From NCBI GenBank assembly GCA_003254925.1, contig QANZ01054283.1:129773-193772 (forward strand): 64,000 nucleotides of DNA, in the 5' to 3' direction. The notes beneath the pieces are model-generated. The model saw nothing but the letters and a program-made list of their open reading frames with translations. It ran no database searches and had not been told where the DNA came from. Origin of the DNA: Chamaecrista fasciculata. Taxonomy: Eukaryota > Streptophyta > Magnoliopsida > Fabales > Fabaceae. The position numbers and the translations under genes are program-made. Shown here one piece after another: positions 56,145 through 64,000 of this stretch. How positions within the stretch are numbered: position 1 is the stretch's first letter; each line of letters opens with the position of its first letter.

Positions 56145-56653
56145 GGCCAAAGTCTCAAATTGGTCCCTTTTGTATGGGATAGATTTCAAATTAGTCTCTT
56201 ATCTGTCATTTGTTTTCAGATAGGTCCTATATGTTCCTATGATGCTTTAAATTGGTCCCAAAAATACTTAATGTGATCATATCTCTCTTATTTCAAGTTC
56301 AAATACAGTAAATTCAGCTACAGCCTACGAGTTTCTCTTGACGAATACTTTGAGACCATCAAACAAACAGGGTCAAATTGAGTCCCAAAAGCAAACAAGT
56401 GAAATTAGTCACATCTCTCTTTCGTTTGAAATCCTAATGCAACGAATTTGAAACTATGTGCTAACTCTTGTAGAATTATTTCTCTACCTAGTTAAGATCG
56501 TTAGCAAATGAGGTCAAATAGCTTCCCAAAAGTATTTTTGGAACCAATTTGAAACATCATGGAAACATATAGGACCAATCTGAAACTAATGAAAGATAAT
56601 GGACCAATTTGAAATCTACCTCATACATAAGGGACCAATTTGAGACTTTGGCC
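56145..56653. mobile_element. Mutator-like MITE upstream of the PPR gene
   Basis: The ends ggccaaagtctcaaattgg and ccaatttgagactttggcc are near-perfect inverted repeats. The inner sequence resembles that at 17124 and 30077. The flanking 9-mers (tcccaaata, tttaaaagt) do not match, so a target duplication is not visible. It lies about 340 bases upstream of the PPR start and could affect its promoter. Confidence 0.75.
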
Positions 56654-57034
56654 TTTAAAAGTATTATACTTTTACATAATTTATATATGATAGACTAACT
56701 ACGAATTTTGTGATTAGAATAATATGAAATAAATTTCTATATGAAGATTAATAAGTGAGAAACAAAATTTAAAAAAGAAAATAGATGAAATAATTTGATG
56801 TAGATTATTTATAACTAAAAAAAAAGTAAAAACAAAAAAAAGAAAGAGAAAAAATGACTGAGAATAAGAATGAAACAATGAATTGTGCTCTCTTTCTTAA
56901 ATCAGATTTGCTTCCAAACACGCATCAAAATAATAGTAAAAACAATTTATATTTAATAAATGATTAAATTGAAATAAAAATAAGCTACTATTAAAATAAA
57001 AATTAAAAGGAAAAAGTAAGGAAATGTAGAATTT
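56654..57034. other. AT-rich spacer
   Basis: I see no gene or clear element here. A STOP1 body would be expected at this place if the block had stayed intact, but no zinc-finger sequence remains. Confidence 0.4.
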
Positions 57035-57360
57035 AATGTTGTGAAGTACTTTTGTGGTTCCTATGAAATTTGTATAGCATAGTAATCTCATGTACCTTCA
57101 CTTTCGCTTTATAGAAATATATATTCTTCAATTTACTGCATTTCCACAAAACTAAAACACAGACAAAATAAGATGGAAACAACCAGAGTCACACACCATA
57201 ATGAATCAAATGCATCTATAATTGTTCAAAAGAAAAATTTATACAGGAACCAGCACATGAGAATGCAGCCAGCCCCAAACTAATCAATATTCTTGTGTTT
57301 AGTTTCAAAACAAGAAACATTTATACAAGCGATGATGACAAATGAAAAATGCAAGCCAGC
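57035..57360. repeat. Relic of a STOP1 3' UTR joined to the PS1 3' region
   Basis: From atgttgtgaag at 57035 to about 57145 the sequence matches 46776-46900, the 3' UTR of STOP1 copy b, and more weakly the 3' UTR of copy a. From 57150 it matches the PS1-side sequence at 47590-47784. There is no STOP1 coding sequence to its left. This shows that a STOP1 gene once ended here, tail to tail with PS1. Confidence 0.8.
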
Positions 57361-60300
57361 CTAAGTGGATTGAACTGATTTTTGTCCATAACGAGAATTA
57401 TGAAGCAGAATGAGCTTCAGACCCTTGGCAACTTCCTTTGATGATTTCCTCGTCGGCGAGCGAGAATATTTCTGTCTCAAAACCACATCATCTTGGCATG
57501 ACCAAGTTAGTCCTCTAGGAGAGCTATTAGCCCACAGGAACCTCTCAGAGAATGGATTCACTAGACTTTCGCGAAATTCCTGAACTGTTTCGCATAGTAT
57601 CCCCTGCAATATCATACATAGCCAGAGAGCATATAATTAAGATTCAAATGAAGCATGACAGCAATTGCAGAAGTTGGAAGAAGTAATGTATTCTATCTAC
57701 CTCAGCCATGGATTTGATTTTCAAGGTGACATCATCGCTAAGAAGGACAAGCTGTCCACCATTCTGGTTAGTTGTTCTATACAGAAGTGCGCAGTCAAGG
57801 ATATGATCCTCGGTGGTCGGTGAAGCCATTTCCATTGAGCTCTTGTGGGATGATGAAAGGAGCAAGTTCCAATTCTCATCACTAAATTGAGTCTGAGGAA
57901 TTGCAGGTGGTGTGGGAGCAATCAATCTTCCATCCTCCATTGAGCTTTGAACGTGAATCCACCACTTTGTCTTCACCATACACTCCTCAATCCATTCCAA
58001 TGCCAAAGAAGCCTCAGATTTTCTTCTAAAGAAACTAAATTCTCGCTTCATGCTGTCCAGTTCCTTTAAAACTGAAGATAAAGTAGAGTGAGAAGTGAGA
58101 ACCATGTTTGTGAGAATACTGTGAACTTAATCCTGAAACTATGTTACGGCATATATCAATATTGTATTGAAATTCATTACCCATTCTTGGAATGATTAAA
58201 CGAGTGCCCTTGAGACCTTGTAAAAGAAGCAGTGCTTTCCTTGATTCCTTGTTCAGAAGAGAAGCAGTGTCCACGACCATGGTCCAGCTCCTCTCATTAA
58301 TAAGCTACAAAAGAAACAGTTAGCATGCATGCTAAAAGAATTCATGAACGAGTAAACATATAAATTAATCCCCGAATGATACACAAGTTGACAACTCAGT
58401 TCCTAAAAGTTTAATTTACACTCTTCAGTCCTTGAAAGTCGTAAAATCAATACATTTAAGTCATTTTATCCTAGCAAATTAGTCCCTAAAAATGAGCTCA
58501 AGGGACTAAGTTGTATTGCCTCCACAAGTTTCAAAGATTGAAATGTGTAAACTAGACTTTCAGGTATTGAGTCGTCAACTTGTGTATCTTTTAGGGACTA
58601 AATTGTATGTTTACTCATTCATGAACCATAACCCCACTCACAACAAACATCAAATATGTTATTTCAACTTACAGAAGGATTGGCGTTTTCCATAGCAGAA
58701 ATAGAATGAGATGCCTCTGCTCTGCACATGCCTCCAGAATTAATAAGTAGTGATTGGAAGGGTAACCTTTCTTGTCTCTTCTCCAGTGTTATATCTTGCT
58801 CTTGCTTCAATTCGATATGATTGCCGAATGGCCTTCTGTTTGATTTCTGCTCTTCATCGACTCTTGGAGTTTGGTTCTCTTTTTCTGAAATAGGGGAATT
58901 GATTTCATCCGGATAGATGTTGGAGCTGAAATTAGCATTTGAACTGTGTGATATTTGTGATGACTTGGAAAGGTTAATTTCTTCTTGCAGCTTACCCTTC
59001 TTTTTCAGCGACTGCAACTGAAGACTATTTGGGCTGAAGTTCTCCTTATCTAGAGTGTAGATTTCTTCTTCTTCTTCCTCATCTAAATCTGATAGTAGAT
59101 CCTTTGGAAATATTTCATCTTCTATATCCTTCCGACTGCTGAAATCTGAGATGTCTTGCTCAAACTTGGTTTGACTGCCAAAGAGCCCTCTTTCTGACTT
59201 CTGTTCTTGGGCCACTCTTAGAATCTGGTCCCCTTTCTCTGCAAGGGGTATCTCATCTTTATAGGCGGCGTTGAGGCTAAAACAACCCTTAGAACTGTAT
59301 AATCTTTGCATTGACTTGGAATGTTTAGTATCCTCAAGCTTACCCTTCTTTCTCAGGAAACGCAATTGAAGAGTATTTAGGCTAAAGTTCTCCTTATCTG
59401 GAGTGTGAATTTCTTCTTCTTCCTCATCTAAACCTGATAATAGATCCTTTGGGATGGTTTTATTTGTGGCCTTCTGATTGCTCAGGTGTGAAATATCTTC
59501 CTCAAACTTGTTATGACTGCCAAAGGGCCTTCTTTCCGACTTCTGTTCTTTAGCAACTTTTAGAGTCTGGTTCTCTTTTTCTGAAAAGGGGATCAAACAA
59601 CCCTTAGAATATTTATTCAACCTTTGTCGCGACTTGGAATGTTTAGTATCCTCCAGGTTACTCTTCTTTTTCAGGAACTTTGATTGAAGAGTATTCGGGC
59701 TAAAGTTTTCCTTGTCCGGGGTGAAGACTTCTTCCTCTTCATCTTCTTCCCTGTCTAAAACAGATGAAAGATCCCTTGACATTGAATCTTTGTTATCCTT
59801 CTTATTACTCACATCAACTTTTGTATCAAAATGAGCAGTGCTCTTCACTTTTCCCTTGCTAGTTCGAATCTGAGGAGCATTTGCAGGAGCTTTACCCCTT
59901 CTTGACCAAATATTGGTAGAGGTTGAAATTTTCTTCTCAGAGCATTCTGACACAGACATCAGAGGGGTCTGGTTCTTTCTGTTTGTGATCTCCAACATAG
60001 GTTTTTCAGGCAAAGGTTTATTCAAGGATTCTGCTGGAAGAGAAATGAGACACACGCTTGGGCACTTGTTTTCAATATCTTGAACTGTGCCATCCACTGA
60101 GTTCTCATGAGAAGGTTCAGTATTCTCATATGGCTGAAAGTTTGACTTATGCTCTTGGCTACTTCTATATTGTCTTCCACCATCAGATAGTGAATCCAAA
60201 ACAACTTCCTCGCTATCTTTGTCTAGTTGAAACTCGGTACCAAGTGTAGCTTCCTCAACTGGCATCAATGTTTTCTCAGTTATGAGATTTTCCACTCCAG

Positions 60301-62426
60301 AGAGTGAATCCAAAACAACTTCCTCACTATCTTTGTCTAGTTGAAACTTGGTACCAAGAGTAGCTTCCTCAACTGGCATCAATGTTTTCTCAGTTATGAG
60401 ATTTTCCACTCCAGTTTCTTTAGGCATTTCAGCTACTCGAGACGCACCTGTTCTATCAATAGATTCAGGATCCAGATTTATTAGCATGTTGGACAAGTGA
60501 TTTACAAAGAGAGCCTTCTGCTTAATGGAGGGCAATAGTGAGGTAAATGCATCGGATAGAGCATTTTGCTGAACACCTTCAAAATGCTGCACATTGGTCC
60601 CTTGGACAGCTTCAACAACTGGCAAACATATGCTCTCTCTCAGATACTCACTCAATGTGCTCAAGATGTTGGTTTCTCTGGGAACATTTGCTTCAGGATA
60701 AGCCATAAAATCTTCTTCCACATGGAGTGAAGATCCCAAATTTACAGAATCAGATATTTTCTCTGGGCCTTCAAAGGCAGTATTCAGGTTATCACATTCA
60801 GGTACTGCTGGTTCCACATGTGATGGTGATGGAACTTGAAATTCTATGTCACACACTTTGTGTTCAATCTCAGAGTTTGCATGAAAATTTGATGCTTCAG
60901 TTATGAAGGGCCCGCTCGAGAAGCTAGTTGTTTTCCCTTCTTCATCACAATAAGAGGGGATGAAGTCTTCCAGTATTGGGGGTTCTGAAGGAATTTCCTT
61001 TTTCACAATCAATTCCATATTCTCATCAGAGAATAAACATTCGATAGACTCCAGAATTGAATCCATTGATGGAACTTCTTCATTATCTACATTCTGCAGG
61101 CGCCAAAGAGAGAGAAGAATAGTCAAGATAAATATTTTTTTGCATACAGGTTGATTCCCGAAAATCACTCCTAGTCAGGCAAGTTTCCTGAAATCTCAGT
61201 ACAATACTCATCATAGATAAGAACAATTCAATGACAATGACATCGTTCCTGGTTCTCTTGGAGCTTCCACAAACTACATAATTGATTTAATTTTGGCTTC
61301 AAGCCGAAGGCATTACTATTAATTTATCATCTTATCAAGGATTACTATTACTAGGATATTACAGAGTAGTGAATTAAAGCTAGGTTAAAATAAATACATT
61401 ATCAGTAGGGAAGTAGGCTTGTACTAGTAATACGACCCTTTTTATCTTATCTAAACATTAGTTATTTATAAGTAGACGCTAGGAGTAGGCAAATTAAGGC
61501 AGTGATGCTAATGAGAATATTCTTTCTCTACAACTAAATATAGTTCTTTGTTACAGACTCCTATCTGTTCCTATGGGCCAATGTGATCAAAAGTTTAAAG
61601 GAGGAAGTAGAAGATAAACCCCCAAATCCCTCACCCACAACACAATGATTATAGTTTATGTTATTTCATTTCAACCAGGATTTACATATGGAATATCATA
61701 TTCATATTTCAATTTTTTATATTATAACTGAATCTTTTAATTGTTAAAATACTTTGAACATTTTACTTTTCATCTCATAGATTCTTGTCTTAGACAAGTA
61801 AATTGAATAAATGAAAAGCAAGAAATCGTACCTGCACTATCTCTTTTACTTCTTCTTCCTCCTCTTCTTCAGGCACCGCATCGTGCTCCTTCACTTTTCC
61901 ATCTTTCGCAGCCACATCCATCTCCGACACAAAAGGATTTTCCAAATCATACGCGTAGCTTATAGGAATCCAATGCAGGCGATAAACCCTACTCGAAGCC
62001 CCAATTCTCAATGTATCACCCTCCTTCATCTCCACACTCACGCCTGGATCAATTTTCCTCTCCGATACCCACGTCCCGTGCACTAACCAACCAAGAAACA
62101 ATCAAGATTGAAGAAAATTGAAAAAAAATCGAAGAAGTTATAGAATCGAAAAGATTATTACCAGAAGACAAATCGAGAACAGAGAGCTTGCGCGATGAGG
62201 TGTTGGAGTGGATCTGGAGGTGGAATCTGCTAATGCTAGGGTGAGTGAGGACGATATTGCAATCAGGATGTCGGCCGACGATCAAAACGTCGTCGTCGTT
62301 GCGGCGGCGGGCGGAGGAAGCAGGGGATTCGTTGACGATGAAGATGTTCTTGAGAATCGCGCCGTTCTTTAACACCGTGAACAGAGGGATCAGCATTTCT
62401 TCGTCGTTGTTGTTATTGTCTCCCAT
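57361..62426 (-). CDS. PS1: PARALLEL SPINDLE 1-like protein with FHA and PIN domains
   Basis: Arabidopsis PS1 controls spindle orientation in male meiosis II; its loss gives unreduced pollen. Exons on the minus strand are 62162-62426, 61832-62082, 58673-61093, 58181-58304, 57701-58071 and 57361-57603, all in phase, giving 1224 aa. The start at 62426 (MGDNNNNDEE) fits the family better than ATGs at 62489 and 62477. The FHA domain covers about 45-130, with VGRHPDCNI, SISRFHLQI (S66/H69 region) and VHGTW. A long acidic middle follows (exon 3), with KEN-box-like repeats and a 114-bp duplication. The C-terminal PIN domain starts at about 985 (WTMVVDTASLL, D991), then GLKGTRLIIPR, VLKELD, DCALLYR and LLSDDVTLKIK, ending near KLILLHNSRYG. 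Intron 3 holds a MITE. The FHA and PIN pairing and the exon order make the identification firm; function here is inferred. Confidence 0.95.
58350..58616. mobile_element. MITE in PS1 intron 3
   Basis: The ends gagtaaacatataaatt and aattgtatgtttactc are inverted copies, flanked by a perfect 10-bp duplication, attcatgaac (58340-58349 and 58617-58626). The broken PS1 copy retains the same insertion at the same site, so it inserted before the duplication. Another copy is in HISN6 intron 8. Confidence 0.85.
58850..59770 (-). repeat. Three repeats of about 110-115 codons in PS1 exon 3
   Basis: Each unit has an acidic stretch, then TPDKENFSPN or a close relative, a basic KKK segment, EDTKHSKS, SEKENQT plus a hydrophobic pair, EQKSERRPFGS and a short D/E-rich linker. 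The DKENFS word occurs near 59702-59729, 59382-59410 and 59033-59060; the EKENQT word near 59560-59586 and 58862-58890, with a decayed version near 59215-59240. Spacing is about 320 to 350 bases. Confidence 0.85.
60190..60417 (-). repeat. 114-bp in-frame tandem duplication in PS1 exon 3
   Basis: Two copies encoding GVENLITEKTLMPVEEA and the following residues to DSLS lie side by side with period 114 (60190 and 60304). They differ at about three bases. The frame stays open, so the protein gained 38 residues recently. Confidence 0.9.
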
Positions 62427-63091
62427 GGCGGAAGATTGAAATTGAAATGAGTGAGGGGGAGAGAGTGAAGTGAGCATATTAGATATCAAACTCCCTAGAA
62501 GTGAAGAAGAGAATGTAACGCATTTGATTTAGGGTTTGGAATTTTGGCATTTTGTTTGTTTGTTTGTTTGATTTTTGAATATTCGAAAAGTGAAATGAAA
62601 AAGGTGACCGTTGTGTATCGTGGGGTAACGGCTATTAGATGGAGTAACATGTGATATTTTGAAGTCAAATGCGTTACAATATAGAGATAGCACAAGCCCA
62701 CGATATCCTTGTGTTCAAGTTTGATTCTTGACAATGGCCCAAAAAAAAAAAATTTGATTCTTCACATAAGATCTAATTGCTCATGTGGCATAATTATAGC
62801 CATTGATATAATTTAATGCTGAAAATGATAAAAAAATAAAAAAAATTTCAACTAATCAAAACTGTGTATGGAGTCACATCATAACTAACTCTTCCATGTG
62901 TCATTATATTATTGGCTCATAACTCATTGCATCACATGTCAAGAATGAAACTTTATATTATAGACACACCCATAATTATCGTATCACCAAAAGAACAATA
63001 TGATATAATTATATACACACACCTTTTGGATAAGCAAAAGACAATATATGATATTATAATTATAATATTTAGTATTTAAAATATGTAATTA
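62427..63091. other. PS1 promoter side and intergenic DNA
   Basis: The PS1 leader and promoter should lie within the first few hundred bases. I see no other gene. The sequence is AT-rich, with a run of A at 62740. Confidence 0.4.
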
Positions 63092-63902
63092 GACAAAAGT
63101 ATTGTTGGTACCCAAACGTACGAAGTCATTTTCAGTTATATAGCAACGTTTCACAAAGTCAATTATATCCCAACTCAGCATTTTTTTGTTTTAAGGTTCT
63201 TAATTTTTCATTATTTAGAAACCTTCATTCTCTCAAGATTTTTCTTTCATATGAGTCCCTAACTAATTACAAAACAATTCAAAATGTTTTTTCGTCTTTA
63301 ACGAACTGGTCCCTGCAATTGAGAAACCCGAAAAATCTCTCCCCTCTTTTTTTCACAATTCCGGCAATCACACACAAACTCGTCGATGAGCCTCGAATAC
63401 AGAGAAAACAAGAAAAATACCAATAACTCTAGCTCACGCCGTTAACTTACAATCTCTAGTGACAGTGTCGTTGTGGTCGTCGAAATTGAGAAGTAAAGTA
63501 ACTTCAAACCCTCTTTGGAGAGAGGGGCAAAATAGGAAAAATGGGTGAGAGAGACGGTTGTAAAAGAAAAAAAAAATGGATGGGAACAACGTAATTTAGA
63601 GGAAATCAGGAAGCTGAGAACGACGATGAGAAGAACCATGTCGACGAAAAGGAGGACAGAGTGGATGGCAACGATGAAGTGTGGTGATGATGTTTCAGGG
63701 TAAGAGAAGGAGGATTGTTAATAGCTTCTAAGGACCTGTTTGTTAAAGATGACAAACATTTGGACTATTCTATAATTAGTTAAGGATTGGGGTATAATTG
63801 ACTTAAATGTGAAACGTTAGGGGTATAATTGAAAAAAGAAAAATATTGAGAGTATAACTGAAAATGACCTCATATATTGTGGATACCAATAATAGTTTTG
63901 TC
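63092..63902. mobile_element. Mutator-like element with 10-bp target duplication
   Basis: The ends gacaaaagtattgttggtac and gtggataccaataatagttttgtc are inverted copies, with arms of about 100 bp ('cattttcagttata' in both). A perfect duplication, tatgtaatta, lies at 63082-63091 and 63903-63912. The middle (63300-63700) is less AT-rich than the arms and might be captured sequence, but I recognise no protein. The minus-strand frame at 63442-63639 lies inside it. Confidence 0.8.
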
Positions 63903-63912
63903 TATGTAATTA

Positions 63913-64000
63913 TAATCAAAATTGGTTCTATTTCTAAAAATATTAACTAGTGACGAGGTTGTAATCAAGGATTCTTATTTAATTTAGATGAGGAATTTTT
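63913..64000. other. Window end, no feature seen
   Basis: The last bases are AT-rich and show no gene. Confidence 0.4.

Noticed and set aside
1-64000. CRISPR arrays, operons, bacterial promoters or riboswitches
   Set aside because: The window is plant nuclear DNA; the direct repeats seen are tandem duplications, microsatellites or transposon parts.

Overview
The window is nuclear DNA of a eudicot plant. The genes are intron-rich with GT-AG splicing, the proteins match flowering-plant families, intergenic DNA is AT-rich, and the repeats are typical plant ones (Au SINE, tRNA-derived SINE, LINE, Ty1/copia, hAT and Mutator-like MITEs). I cannot name the species. Four isolated N bases (1569, 24811, 34960, 36710) show that this is a draft assembly.

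Genes from left to right: a histidinol-phosphate aminotransferase (HISN6, minus, 3986-13183, nine coding exons); a plant-specific 184-aa protein of unknown function (minus, 14557-15111); an organelle-type 5'-3' exonuclease (plus, 18302-23109); two STOP1-type C2H2 zinc-finger genes (plus, 27668-29251 and 45132-46679); a 64-aa two-exon gene (plus, 51256-51637); an intronless DYW-type PPR editing factor (minus, 53441-55807); and a PARALLEL SPINDLE 1 (PS1)-like gene with FHA and PIN domains (minus, 57361-62426). A broken piece of a second PS1 copy lies just downstream of the second STOP1 gene (47785-48810), and a relic of a STOP1 3' region lies just downstream of the intact PS1 (57035-57360). From memory, exonuclease, STOP1 and PS1 neighbours also occur together in Arabidopsis (At1g34380, At1g34370, At1g34355), so this looks like an old conserved block with local duplication.

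Repeats fill most of the rest. HISN6 introns hold an Au SINE, another SINE, a LINE, two solo LTRs, a MITE and a young 227-bp tandem duplication. From 29.4 to 50.5 kb there is an accessory zone: Mutator-like elements with termini near GGCCAAAG or GGTCAAAG and 9-bp target duplications, a hAT-like element with a second MITE inside, a solo LTR nested in a Mutator-like element, a Ty1/copia element with both LTRs plus a partial second copy, a Pack-MULE-like element that captured a pectate lyase fragment and itself sits inside another Mutator-like element, and a 1.3-kb foldback element.

The genes do not form one pathway. HISN6 acts in plastid histidine synthesis, STOP1 proteins in acid and aluminium response, PS1 in meiotic spindle orientation, and the PPR and exonuclease probably in organelle RNA or DNA metabolism. 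The most unusual observations are the repeated KEN-box-like motifs in PS1, the STOP1/PS1 segmental duplication, the nested Pack-MULE, and the very small gene at 51.3 kb.
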